Below, in pieces: positions 18,350 to 26,841 of a DNA stretch of 64,000 bases. Source of the stretch: JABCYV01 sp963729325 (GTDB taxonomy: Bacteria > Acidobacteriota > Terriglobia > Terriglobales > Acidobacteriaceae). The notes under the pieces are model-generated. The model was not told where the DNA came from, did no database searches, and saw only the letters and a program-made list of their open reading frames with translations. The position numbers and the translations under genes are program-made. The stretch's first letter is position 1. Each line of letters opens with the position of its first letter. The stretch spans positions 62,001 through 126,000 of the forward strand of contig CAVSNS010000022.1 in the NCBI GenBank assembly GCA_963729325.1, written 5' to 3'.

Positions 18350-20300
18350 GATGAAACGGTGAAACTTCTTGTTGGAATCCAGCGGGTGTAAGTCCCGCCC
18401 GGTCACAGTCGAGCAGGCAGGCCGGAAGTGAGTGTTGCCATTCACCGGGCGACTGGTGGGTGTGAAGCGTACACAGCAAGGAAGCAGGCCGTGAAGATTC
18501 AGCTCCGAAAACTCGGCTGGTTGCGATGCCGACGCCGTTAACAAGGCGGAAGGCAGCACTCGGACGACCGATAATGCGAGGTCGCGCCGGGGTCGCCGGA
18601 GTCCCTAGCTCGGGGCATGCTTCCAAAGGGATTTCCCAGGAACCCAGGAGAGCTCCCCCATCTCCTCCTCACCATGGGAGGTACCGATCGCCAAGGGAGA
18701 CCGAAGGCGACCGGGAAAGATGGACGAGCAGTCTTACGACCCCGTAGTACCTGTGAAGGTGGGGAACCGCAGGGCTTCCGCAAGGAGCGGCCACGGTACC
18801 CACTGGAGGGAAGGGGGGAACAAGCGGACGTATCTGCCGAAGGAAACATAGGCGAGACTCAGAACTCGCACTGCTATGTCCACAAAACTCGACAGACTAA
18901 CTGAACTAGCCAAGGAGGAGCCGAAGCGACAGTTTTTCTCGATCGCTCACTTGATCACGCCCGAGGCGTTGTACGCGGCATTTCGAAGTCTACGAAAGGA
19001 AGCCAGCGCAGGGGTGGACGGCGTCACGTATCACGAGTACCAAGAGTACGCCGAGAGAAAGATCCAAGAGCTTTATCAGAGGCTCAGAGACGGGAAGTAC
19101 CAAGCCCAACCGCTCCGCAGGGTCTACATACCGAAGGAAAACGGGAAGCAGAGACCGATCTCGATTCCCGCTCTGGAGGACAAGATCGTGCAGAAGGCGA
19201 TGGTGGAAGTACTGAACGCCATCTATGAGCAGGATTTTCTCGAGTGCTCCTACGGGTTCCGACCCGGACGAGGGCAGCACCAGGCACTGGACGAAGTGAA
19301 GCGAGTCATCTGCACCCGCTCCACGGGATGGATCCTGGAGTTAGACATCACCGCCTACTTTGATTCGATCGTGAGAGAGCAACTCATGGAGATGATCGAG
19401 AAACGCGTCAGCGATAGCAGCGTGCTTCGCTTGATACGGAAGTGGATCCAGGTAGGAGTCATTGATCAAGGACAGTTTCTCGTGAGTAACAAGGGGACGG
19501 GGCAAGGACAGACGATTAGTCCGCTCCTGGCCAACATCTACCTGCACTACGTGCTGGACGAATGGTTCGAGGACGTGGTGAAGCCCCGACTTAGGGGTGA
19601 AGCCCACGAGATCCGTTTTGCCGATGATGCCATACTTTGCTTCCACTACAGGGAAGACGCGGAGAAAGTGAAGCATGTCTTATCGAAGCGGTTCGCAAAA
19701 TACGGTTTGACACTTCACCCGGAGAAGACGCGGCTGCTGGAATTTGGGCGTTACGCCGAGGAGCGCGCGAAGAGGCAGGGCAAGAAGAAACCCGGCACCT
19801 TCGACTTTCTCGGTTTGACGCACATTTGCGCACGCAGCCGGAGAGGGAAGTTCACAGTGCATGTGCGGACGATGCGCAAGCGGCTTCGCAGGAGCCTCAC
19901 GGCGATCGCCGAATGGTGCCAGGAGCACCGACATGCACCGGTGGACGAGCAACAGAAGACCCTCAACGCCAAGCTCCGAGGCCACTACCAGTACTACGGC
20001 CGCCCGACAAACTCTCAGAGCCTTCTGAAGTTCTATCGGGGCGTTGTAAGGATCTGGCGGAAGTGGCTAAATCGTCGCACGCGCGGAAACCGGATGACGT
20101 GGGAGCGATACACCGAGCTTCTACGACGTCATCCGTTGCTGCCACCTCGGATTCGCCATGTCTGGACGTAACCGGAGAGTCCTGCTTGAGGAACCCGCTG
20201 CGGGAAATCTGCACGGTGGGGTCTGTGAGGGAGGAGATATCCCGGCAGTGCCATGGTGGACCTACACGGGCACGAAGCTGGAAACGGCGGACACAGCCAA
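18350..20300 (+). mobile_element. Group II intron (second)
   Basis: The 5' ribozyme region before the RT gene contains the sequence GGAATCCAGCGGGTGTAAGT and CAGTCGAGCAGGCAGG (about 18374-18423), typical for domain I of bacterial introns of this class. Behind the RT stop there is a domain V-like hairpin (GAGGAACCCGCTGCGGGAAA ... TCTGCACGGTGGGGTCTGTG, about 20187-20230). The exact ends were not determinable by eye. It is inserted opposite in direction to the decayed TonB-receptor gene and follows the point where that gene is truncated. Confidence 0.65.
18876..20171 (+). CDS. ltrA: Group II intron reverse transcriptase/maturase, intact, FADD active site
   Basis: The 431-residue protein has the RT fingers-palm blocks in order: EASAGVDGVTYHEY, YIPKENGKQRPISIPALEDK, CSYGFRPGRGQHQALDEV, ILELDITAYFDSI, GTGQGQTISPLLANIYLHYV, and IRFADDAILCF in the catalytic block. 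The maturase X domain is present (KTLNAKLRGHYQYYG...FYRGVVRIWRKWLNRR) and no HNH domain follows. Two deviations from the usual pattern are notable: FADD where YADD is standard, and GQGQ where PQGG is usual. It is the protein of the second intron and is intact, unlike the one at 14.7-15.9 kb. Confidence 0.85.
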   Translation: MSTKLDRLTELAKEEPKRQFFSIAHLITPEALYAAFRSLRKEASAGVDGVTYHEYQEYAERKIQELYQRLRDGKYQAQPLRRVYIPKENGKQRPISIPALEDKIVQKAMVEVLNAIYEQDFLECSYGFRPGRGQHQALDEVKRVICTRSTGWILELDITAYFDSIVREQLMEMIEKRVSDSSVLRLIRKWIQVGVIDQGQFLVSNKGTGQGQTISPLLANIYLHYVLDEWFEDVVKPRLRGEAHEIRFADDAILCFHYREDAEKVKHVLSKRFAKYGLTLHPEKTRLLEFGRYAEERAKRQGKKKPGTFDFLGLTHICARSRRGKFTVHVRTMRKRLRRSLTAIAEWCQEHRHAPVDEQQKTLNAKLRGHYQYYGRPTNSQSLLKFYRGVVRIWRKWLNRRTRGNRMTWERYTELLRRHPLLPPRIRHVWT

Positions 20301-20341
20301 GGAACACCTACAGCCTATCGGGGCTCCTCTACTCGGAGAGA

Positions 20342-20480
20342 TGTTGAAAAACTCATTTGGGATAAATCCGCAGAAAAAAGATCGTGCCAAGATGCCCCAC
20401 AAACGACGTTCTCCGCTCGGCTAGACATTTTCTATCCCCGAAATTTCCCCTAATTTCTGGAAATCTCGAGTTTTTCAACA
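20342..20480. repeat. 139-bp unit with 13-bp terminal inverted repeats (MITE-like)
   Basis: TGTTGAAAAACTC (20342-20354) is repeated in perfect inverted form at 20468-20480. The interior is A/T-rich with no frame. Ends of this type occur on several IS families, so it may be a non-autonomous derivative or a remnant. No target duplication is obvious. Confidence 0.5.
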
Positions 20481-20743
20481 CCCACGCCTGTCAGTGTAGG
20501 GCGCTACGTGCCCGCGAAATCTCATGAAAATCGCTCAGAGTTTAACCATAATCCTGAACGGTTGGGAGTGGCGAGATTGAGTAATCAGTGGAGAAGCTGA
20601 AACCGAACGCCTGTCTGATCCGGAGCGTGCGTGATAGAGCGAATAAATGGGCGTTGTCTTTCCCCCTGTGGGAGCGGCGATAGCCCGAGACCCTGCTTAA
20701 TGTAATCTCCGGCACGCTCCCCGCTCCCGCCAGGAGGAAGCCT
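20481..20743 (+). ncRNA. IS110 left end, candidate bridge-RNA region
   Basis: About 260 non-coding bases precede the intact IS110-type transposase at 20744. In IS110-group elements the left end encodes the structured bridge RNA that pairs with target and donor DNA. Several G/C-rich complementary stretches (for example around 20630-20735) are compatible with a folded RNA. The function is inference from family knowledge; no loop could be assigned by eye. Confidence 0.35.
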
Positions 20744-22015
20744 ATGCCGTATAGGATAGCGGGAATCGATGTACATAAGAAGAAGTTGGCTGTGGTGGTG
20801 ACTGACGTCGAAGTCGAAGAGGAATACCTATTCGAGCGACGCTGGTACGGGAGCAACCCCGAGCAGTTGCAACTGCTGGCGGAATGGCTAATCGAGCAGC
20901 AGGTCGAGGAAGTAGTAATGGAATCCACCGCGCAATACTGGAAACCGGTTTGGGGAGCGATGGAGAGGTACTGGAAGCCAAGCCGTGAGAAGCGGGAAGG
21001 TGCGTGCCGGATGTCGGGCACACTCCATCTGGCGCAAGCCTTGTCCAATCGTGGGCGGCGGGGACGCAAGAGAGACTTTCGCGATGCCGAACGTTTGCTG
21101 AAGCGGCTGGTGTCTCAGGAGCTGACCTTGAGCTTCGTCCCTAATGGCGAACAGCGTCTCTGGCGGACCGTGACGCGCACAAAGTACCAGCTCAGGCGTA
21201 ACAAAGTACGGCTGCACAATCAACTGGAGGCACTGCTGGAAGAAGCCCATCTCAAGTTATCCAGTTTGGTTTCGGATCTACTCGGCGCAAGTGCACGGCG
21301 GATGCTGCAGGCCTTGGCGGAGGGAGAAACTGATCCAGCGGCTCTGGCCGCCTTGGCCGACCAGCGTTTGCGCGCCACGTCGGCGCAGCTGCGCGATGTA
21401 TTGGGTGCGTGCACGGAGCTCAACCCGGTCTACCGCCGGCTGGTGAAGATAGCGCTCGAGGAGTTGCAATTGATCGAGCAGCAGATCGGCCAACTGGACC
21501 AGGAGATCGCAAGTCTTCTCCGGCAGCATCAGGATGCAGTCCAGCGGCTGGCCGAAGTCCCCGGTCTCGGGGTGGATTCGGCGCAACAGATCATTGCCGA
21601 GGTGGGGGCCAAGGCAGCGACCTTCGCTTCGGCCAAGAATCTCTCCTCGTGGGTGGGGGCATGCCCGGGAGAGGAAGAGAGCGCGGGAGTGAATTCCAGC
21701 CCGCGCTCTCCGAAGGGGAATCGGAACATGCGTCGCCTTCTCAATCAGGCTGCCAATGCTGCCGTCAAACGTAAAGGAAGCATCTTCGAGATCGTCTACC
21801 GTCGTCTCGTTCCGCGTCTCGGCCACAACAAAACCATCGGGGCGATTGCGCATCGCATCTCTCAGTTGATCTGGATGATTCTGCATAAAGGCGTCCGATA
21901 TGAGGAGCGAGGCCCGGCGGTGTCCGAACAATCCAAGCGAGTCCGCACTGTCCGAATGATCCGCACACTCCGCAAGCTTGGCTACCGAGTCGAACTTCAA
22001 GCGGATCCGATATGA
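20744..22015 (+). CDS. IS110-family transposase, intact
   Basis: The 423-residue protein has the DEDD RuvC-like domain at the N-terminus (IAGIDVHKKKLAVVVTDVE, VVMESTAQYWKPVW, RKRDFRDAERLLKRL). It has a long helical middle and the C-terminal Tnp_20 domain with the catalytic-serine region (LAEVPGLGVDSAQQIIAEVG...NLSSWVGACPGEEESAG). A ribosome site (AGGAGGAAG) precedes the ATG. It is a clear homologue of the transposase at 32651, and both share the same ribosome-site context and domain order, so they are two related but diverged copies. No frame damage is visible. Confidence 0.9.
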   Translation: MPYRIAGIDVHKKKLAVVVTDVEVEEEYLFERRWYGSNPEQLQLLAEWLIEQQVEEVVMESTAQYWKPVWGAMERYWKPSREKREGACRMSGTLHLAQALSNRGRRGRKRDFRDAERLLKRLVSQELTLSFVPNGEQRLWRTVTRTKYQLRRNKVRLHNQLEALLEEAHLKLSSLVSDLLGASARRMLQALAEGETDPAALAALADQRLRATSAQLRDVLGACTELNPVYRRLVKIALEELQLIEQQIGQLDQEIASLLRQHQDAVQRLAEVPGLGVDSAQQIIAEVGAKAATFASAKNLSSWVGACPGEEESAGVNSSPRSPKGNRNMRRLLNQAANAAVKRKGSIFEIVYRRLVPRLGHNKTIGAIAHRISQLIWMILHKGVRYEERGPAVSEQSKRVRTVRMIRTLRKLGYRVELQADPI

Positions 22016-22463
22016 GCAGCGCGATTTTCGACCCTGATCTATAAAAGGGAATGTCAAGGAAAATAGTTCTCCCTCGACCGGAGGTGGGGAAGATTTCCTT
22101 GGCTTCCAGCCCCTGTCACCATAGAAGGCGCTGGTCTGGTGTCGTGCCCCTGGGATTGGGTTTAGGTTGTTCCGTCTCAGCAACTGCATCTTCATCTGGT
22201 GGCGACGACGCCGATCGGTCTGGGAAGCTTGGCAAGCGCAGCGGTTGCCGATTGGCAACACATGGATCTATCTGAGGCTCGTGGCCTAGTGCTTTTTTGG
22301 GTTGTCCGAGAGGGTATAGGGATTACACAGAAGCTAAGTGCCAGTGGCACTGCGCGCCTACAGGCGTTAAGGATACTCACTCTCGAACCCGAGCGTCTCA
22401 AGAACCAACTGGCCACCACCAGAAGAAGATCACCGGAGATGGAGGGCTCTTCACCCAAGACGC
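22016..22463. other. Non-coding region between two convergent IS110 elements
   Basis: About 450 bases lie between the stops of the rightward transposase at 20744 and the leftward transposase at 22464. It must hold the right ends of both elements. For the leftward element, whose leader is short, the non-coding RNA may be encoded on this side. No gene is supported. Confidence 0.35.
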
Positions 22464-23531
22464 TCAAGCGGCTTGCGATTTCAGTTTCTCAACGTCGAAG
22501 TTTTCTCCCTTCTTCCATAAAGTGAGCGTAATGGCTGCAATCTTGCGAGCCAACGTGAGACGTACCATGGTTGGCTTGATGCCTTTGGCCAGTGATCGCT
22601 GGTAGAAATCCTGAAACGGTCCGGGCTGGAAACTGGCCCTGGTGGCGGCAGCTTTGAACAGACCTTTCAGATCGTGATTGTGGTCCTTGTTCAGACCGCG
22701 AATGGAGATCTGCTTTTTAGAACGTCGCAGTTGTCCGTTTACAAACCGGTATTCTCCGCTGGTGCGGGTTTCCAGGGCCAGTCCGCTGTAGGCCCACAGC
22801 TGGCGCTTGCTGCGAAAACGGTGTGGAGTCTGGATCAGCGCCACCGCCAGGGCGGAGCGAATCGGCCCGAGTGAGGGGATCTGTCGTAGCTTGGCGGTGA
22901 TGGAATGTTTTCGACTCTCCGCTAACAGTTCTCGCCGCGCTTGCTGGCGCAAGTGCTGCAGCATGTCCAGTTGCTGATAGAGTTGCTCGGCTCGCCGGCG
23001 GACACCGGCCTCCTTGATTTTGCTTAGCCACTCGTCTCGATGACGAGTGTAGTAGACATCCCGTCCGGCACAGGGAATCGCCCAGCTCCGATACAGAGCT
23101 TTCAACCGGTTCATCACCCGGGTCAGATCTTTGACGATGGTGAGGTAACTGCGGGCCAACTCGCGCAGCGTGCGCACGCCGGTCTCGCCATGGTAAACCG
23201 GCTTCAGATCATCGAGGCGCAGCCGATCGGCCAGTTTGCGGGCATCGATCTTGTCGCTTTTGTTGCCCTGTTTGAGCAGAGCATTTTTTCGCGGATTGCA
23301 CACCACCAACTTGGCCACATGCGGCTTCAGCAAATCGTATAACCAAGCCGCCCAGGTTCCCTCTTCGAAGGTCACTGACAAAGTCCCGCGCAGTCCCGCA
23401 AAGAACTCGAGAATGGTCGCTGCTTTCGTCTCCAGGATGGATTCCATTACTAATTTGCCTTTGGAATCCAGAACCGCCACCGAGATCGTTGCTTGATGGA
23501 CGTCGAGACCAATATACTTTTCACTGTTCAT
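22464..23531 (-). CDS. IS110-family transposase, intact
   Basis: The start at 23531 has a ribosome site (AAAGGAGC) and gives 355 residues. The N-terminal domain has the DEDD residues (KYIGLDVHQATISVAVLD, TFEEGTWAAWLYDLLKPH, CNPRKNALLKQGNKSDKIDARK). The C-terminal domain is present (LRQIPSLGPIRSALAVALIQ, KRQLWAYSGLALETRTSGEY) and carries the Ser region. It is the full-length relative of the broken copy at 11561-12220. The two lie in opposite orientation and bracket 12 kb of decayed genes and introns. Confidence 0.9.
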   Translation of the reverse strand: MNSEKYIGLDVHQATISVAVLDSKGKLVMESILETKAATILEFFAGLRGTLSVTFEEGTWAAWLYDLLKPHVAKLVVCNPRKNALLKQGNKSDKIDARKLADRLRLDDLKPVYHGETGVRTLRELARSYLTIVKDLTRVMNRLKALYRSWAIPCAGRDVYYTRHRDEWLSKIKEAGVRRRAEQLYQQLDMLQHLRQQARRELLAESRKHSITAKLRQIPSLGPIRSALAVALIQTPHRFRSKRQLWAYSGLALETRTSGEYRFVNGQLRRSKKQISIRGLNKDHNHDLKGLFKAAATRASFQPGPFQDFYQRSLAKGIKPTMVRLTLARKIAAITLTLWKKGENFDVEKLKSQAA

Positions 23532-24678
23532 TGAGGGTGCTCCTTTCGTAGGTGATGATGTCAACGATCACAACCTACTCCAAAAGGGGCGCCCTTTTAT
23601 AATGCGATTACGACAATTGAGTGTGGTGGACCGCCCGTCGAGCATCGCGTGACTCTCACCGGCGGCAACTGGTCGATTGAAGCTGATGATCTTGCGTACC
23701 AATGGGAACCTCTGTGGTGCGTAGTTCCTCAAACATTTGTTTCGTCCTTATTTGTGGTGCCGTCCCGCTGAATGACACTGTGCGGGTGCATGACGCAGAG
23801 TTGAATTCGTGCAAACAAATCTTCCATCCACTTATCCACGTCATGCTTGGTTGCTTCGCGATTGATCAGGACAGTAGTTTGAGGCTTCATACTGAGAGTG
23901 GTCCTTCTTCCTGGTCGGCTTCTCTTTGTCGTCTTCGATTCGGCGGTAGGGGAAAAATACGGTCGGTGAACTACGCGAACCGGGGGCACTCCTCGAAACA
24001 GCACGTCCATAGCCAAAACTGGACCAAGTAACTGGCGCTAACCCACAGAAGAATAAGGAAATGTCTTCGGTGTGTGGACGACCAATGGCATTTCGCGAAA
24101 ACTACAGCCGGGAAATGCACTTCCCGGAAGGAAAACTTTTTCCCTCAGCTGGCATCGGGGAGATACGCGATTCTCCTCTTGTGGTCTGCGAAGGATCAGG
24201 TGTGAGTGTTATCGCAAAGCGCCTACAACCGCACCCTGTGCTCGGTTGTGAGTTCAGCGGCGGCTTCTCGGTCCGGACGCAAGAACGCGCAGCAACCGGA
24301 ATCCCTTGCGAGGCGTTCAGCCACGCAACGGCGGCATAGGCAGGCCATTCAGAATTGGAAAACTTCAGACCTGCCATGTGAAACAAGTTCAGCCAGCGCA
24401 TTGAAACGCAGCAAGACGCACCGAATTTCAAAACGAACTGACTCTAGAACTGACACCCGACCAGTCACCGATGTAAAGGGGATCTGGGATAGTTTCCTGT
24501 TTGCCGACAATACGCCCAGAACCTCGTTTTTCGCCTGCTACGACCCTCGATAAGGCCAAAGGTTCGAGGATCTGTTCATTCTCCGTTTATGTTCTGGGTG
24601 CTAGCATGCCCCACGAACCAGCCACTTCGCGACAAGCGAATCCAAAACCGCGAGGCGATTGCCCAGGAGGTAATACCG
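23532..24678. other. Mostly gene-free region behind an IS110 element
   Basis: The first 80 bases are the leader of the leftward IS110 transposase and contain its inverted-repeat-like AAAAGGGGCGCC sequence. The remaining kilobase has only short frames; one at 23729-23890 is listed separately with low confidence. Nothing else is supported. Confidence 0.35.
23729..23890 (-). CDS. Short hypothetical protein (possibly remnant)
   Basis: From an ATG at 23890, with AAGGA about twelve bases upstream, the frame gives 53 residues (KPQTTVLINREATKHDVDKW, then a helix DLFARIQLCVMHP). The composition and start context look coding. No family is recognised, and translation continues in another frame beyond the stop in a protein-like way, so it may be a truncated gene. 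Confidence 0.3.
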   Translation of the reverse strand: MKPQTTVLINREATKHDVDKWMEDLFARIQLCVMHPHSVIQRDGTTNKDETNV

Positions 24679-25260
24679 ATGAACCGTCAATCTCAGTTGA
24701 AACGTGCGCTGCTTGCGGCGGTACTTAGCTCTGCCACAACAGCGATGGCAGGAACCGCGAATACCTGGCAAGCTTGCCGCATTACAGTAGGCGATTCTGG
24801 AAGTGAGAATGTTATTCCCGTTCGCTCCTATCGCATGGTGCTCAACGCCTATGTGAACAATCCCGAATCCAAATTTAATGGGTCGGACGGTCGGCGTTGC
24901 GGATTTGCCACGCGCGGCATGCTTCAGCAAAAACAGGTGATAGCTGGTGAGCATCTTTATTGCGGAAAGGAAATTAAACGGAAATTGGAACAGGGGCTTG
25001 TGGATCATGAGATTGATGCAAAAGTCAAAACGTATTCGAATGGGCGAGTGGCAGCAGACGAATCAATAAAAAACGATATCCGCTTATTTGGAACACGCGA
25101 ACCGATGCGTAGAGGAATAGGCCAGCACACGATCGAAAGAGCGTTGGACGGGCACATCCGCCTGAATACATACAAGAAAATTGTGGCTGCAGTAGACGAA
25201 TACAAGCGAGAGAAAGACAAATTGGAGAAAAGTGAGCGCACGACCCAGAAAGGAAGCTAG
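24679..25260 (+). CDS. Exported hypothetical protein
   Basis: The ATG at 24679 has a strong ribosome site (AGGAGG) and gives 193 residues with a signal peptide (LKRALLAAVLSSATTAMA). The mature part contains three Cys (TWQACR, RRCGFA, LYCGKE) and ends in a charged helix (VAAVDEYKREKDKLEKSER). I do not recognise a family. The position of the signal peptide excludes the longer frame that begins at 24589. Confidence 0.6.
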   Translation: MNRQSQLKRALLAAVLSSATTAMAGTANTWQACRITVGDSGSENVIPVRSYRMVLNAYVNNPESKFNGSDGRRCGFATRGMLQQKQVIAGEHLYCGKEIKRKLEQGLVDHEIDAKVKTYSNGRVAADESIKNDIRLFGTREPMRRGIGQHTIERALDGHIRLNTYKKIVAAVDEYKREKDKLEKSERTTQKGS

Positions 25261-25354
25261 GCCATTCATGCCCTACAAAGACCCAGAGCGCAGGCGCCAG
25301 TGGGAACGGGTTTGGTAGTGTCTGAAAAGTGCGTTGCTGGTTAAAGCCTTCTCG

Positions 25355-25777
25355 CTAGAGGTTTCCTTGTGAACAGTTGGCCTTGTGAGGGAATGGCGGG
25401 CCAAGTTCGACTGGAAATGGGTTCCCAACCGCTCCGCAAACACCGCAACGCGCTGTATAGCTGTTCGCATCTTCGATCACGGTGTAACTGGAGTCGTGTA
25501 GAGATTCCAGATATTTGTCCAATGGCAAGTTCGTCTTCGCGAATAGTATCTTGATCGCCCCACCCGGATAAATGCAGACTCGACCATACATTGGGTGATC
25601 GTAATACACGCCACCCAAGTTGTGTGCTTCATAGAACCCCTTCTGTCGAAGAACTTCCTTACGGCTGCCAATAGCCTGAATTGAGTTCTGCGGAGACGCA
25701 GCCATAAAGGGCACGCCGTTGCAATTATGCCCGACTTCCAACGGTTGACCGCAATGTTCACACTGATAATCAGCCAT
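25355..25777 (-). CDS. Hypothetical protein with N-terminal zinc-ribbon motif
   Basis: The 140-residue product starts with C-x2-C spacing (YQCEHCGQPLEVGHNC) and has a second Cys pair near the end (ARCGVCGAVGNP, then a last Cys). That suggests two half-sites for a metal ion. In between is an alpha/beta segment (GRVCIYPGGAIKILFAKTNL). No family is recognised. Codon use and the even distribution of residues look coding; the start at 25777 has no strong ribosome site. Confidence 0.55.
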   Translation of the reverse strand: MADYQCEHCGQPLEVGHNCNGVPFMAASPQNSIQAIGSRKEVLRQKGFYEAHNLGGVYYDHPMYGRVCIYPGGAIKILFAKTNLPLDKYLESLHDSSYTVIEDANSYTARCGVCGAVGNPFPVELGPPFPHKANCSQGNL

Positions 25778-25871
25778 GACGCCCTATCGTTCAATCTAGA
25801 GGAAGGCGGGAATTATCTCATCGGGGCGGCATCAGACTCCATTATTTTCTTTGGCGAGGGCCTTCGATCCC

Positions 25872-26387
25872 TCATGGTTTGCCAAAGTATGGATCTTTCA
25901 TAAACTCATTCAGAATGGCAAGATCGCTTGCCAACAAATCCCAATCGTCGTAAAGATTTGGATTGATTCCTATTGTGTACCCACCAGAGCCTGTTCTTAT
26001 AGCACCCTTCAGTGTCGCCGAATAAGCATCGCCTCTAGGAATCGTGCGCAGATAACGTTCAATCTCAGCATGCCATTGATGAACCTGCTTTGCATATGGT
26101 CGTTGGATATCCTCTGGCGTCCCCTTTGCTGCGAACCACCCTTCGCGTATGGCGGTTCCATTCTGTGACAATTTCGTCAGCATGTTCTGAATGTCTCGCT
26201 GTGCAGCGCTGATAGTTCCATCTGAACTTGGCAAGGATTGCGATTGGGATTGAGCTCTGTGCTCCAGGATTCGCTCGCGTGCATTTTCGGCAAGCATTCC
26301 GAAGATCAGGAACAGCAATATCAACCGGAAAGGGCGGGCATTCACAGCCTTCCACAGCAGAGGATGTTTCGCTTCGAGTATATCCAT
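25872..26387 (-). CDS. Single-pass membrane protein of unknown function
   Basis: The open frame reaches 26735, but this would run under the divergent RcnR-like gene. The ATG at 26387 gives 171 residues with a cytoplasmic start, one membrane helix (RLILLFLIFGMLAENAR) and an extracytoplasmic helical domain (AAQRDIQNMLTKLSQN...YAKQVHQWHAEIERYLRT). The C-terminal part (NLYDDWDLLASDLAILNEFM) is acidic. No family is recognised. It is transcribed divergently from the metal regulator with 138 bases between. Confidence 0.55.
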   Translation of the reverse strand: MDILEAKHPLLWKAVNARPFRLILLFLIFGMLAENARERILEHRAQSQSQSLPSSDGTISAAQRDIQNMLTKLSQNGTAIREGWFAAKGTPEDIQRPYAKQVHQWHAEIERYLRTIPRGDAYSATLKGAIRTGSGGYTIGINPNLYDDWDLLASDLAILNEFMKDPYFGKP

Positions 26388-26464
26388 GCGGCCACGCCAA
26401 TCTAGGTATTCAACACATACAAGCTGTCGGCGACTCCAAATCTCCAGCACACATCCCTGAAAAA

Positions 26465-26510
26465 CCTTATACGATACCGGGTATAGTATTATACGGGGGG
26501 GGAGGGAATC
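26465..26510. promoter_or_regulatory. Candidate RcnR/CsoR-type operator with G-tract
   Basis: Between the divergent genes lies TACCGGGTATAGTATTATAC followed by eight G and AGGG (G-tract at 26495-26502). Operators of the RcnR/CsoR class contain a G/C tract flanked by TA-rich half-sites and adopt A-form-like geometry. The start of the repressor gene is 24 bases to the right of the tract, which fits autoregulation. The site is not an exact match to a known consensus. Confidence 0.45.
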
Positions 26511-26525
26511 AGCGAGCTTAAGTGG

Positions 26526-26804
26526 ATGAGTCACACTACTGAGAATAAGCAAAAACTCGTTCTGAGGGCCAAACGCATTCACGGGCAGGTAGAAGCCCTC
26601 GTGCGAGCTCTCACCGAAGAGCGCGATTGTTCCGACGTGCTGCAACTCATGAGCGCGACGAGGGGGGCCATGAACAGTTTGATGGCTGAGCTCTTGGAGG
26701 GTCACATCAGGAATCACGTGCTCCATGGAAAGCAAAGGCCCACTTCACAGCAGACAGTAGCCGCCGACGAGGTGATCGACATGGTCAAGTCTTATCTGAA
26801 ATAA
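26526..26804 (+). CDS. RcnR-like metal-sensing transcriptional repressor (CsoR/RcnR family)
   Basis: This 92-residue all-helical protein belongs to the DUF156 family. The metal ligands known for nickel/cobalt-sensing RcnR are all present at the same positions: His3 (MSHT), Cys35 (RDCSDV), His60 and His64 (GHIRNHV). Copper-type CsoR would have a Cys in place of His64, and formaldehyde sensors lack His64. The likely signal is therefore Ni(II) or Co(II). It is followed 37 bases later by a P1B-type ATPase gene, which it probably represses together with itself through the G-tract site upstream. Confidence 0.8.
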   Translation: MSHTTENKQKLVLRAKRIHGQVEALVRALTEERDCSDVLQLMSATRGAMNSLMAELLEGHIRNHVLHGKQRPTSQQTVAADEVIDMVKSYLK

Positions 26805-26841
26805 CCCGCTCCCAGATCTGACGGGAAGAGTGGGCAACTAC

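Noticed and set aside
21278..22261. Leftward 327-codon frame over the IS110 transposase
   Set aside because: Antisense shadow of an intact, clearly conserved transposase; no ribosome site or family.
11561..23531. Composite transposon bounded by the two related IS110 copies
   Set aside because: IS110 elements do not usually form composite transposons, one copy is broken, and the interior is a patchwork of introns and decayed genes.
26388..26735. Extended N-terminus of the leftward membrane protein
   Set aside because: It would run under the start and most of the divergent RcnR-like gene; the internal ATG at 26387 is followed by a normal membrane-protein start.
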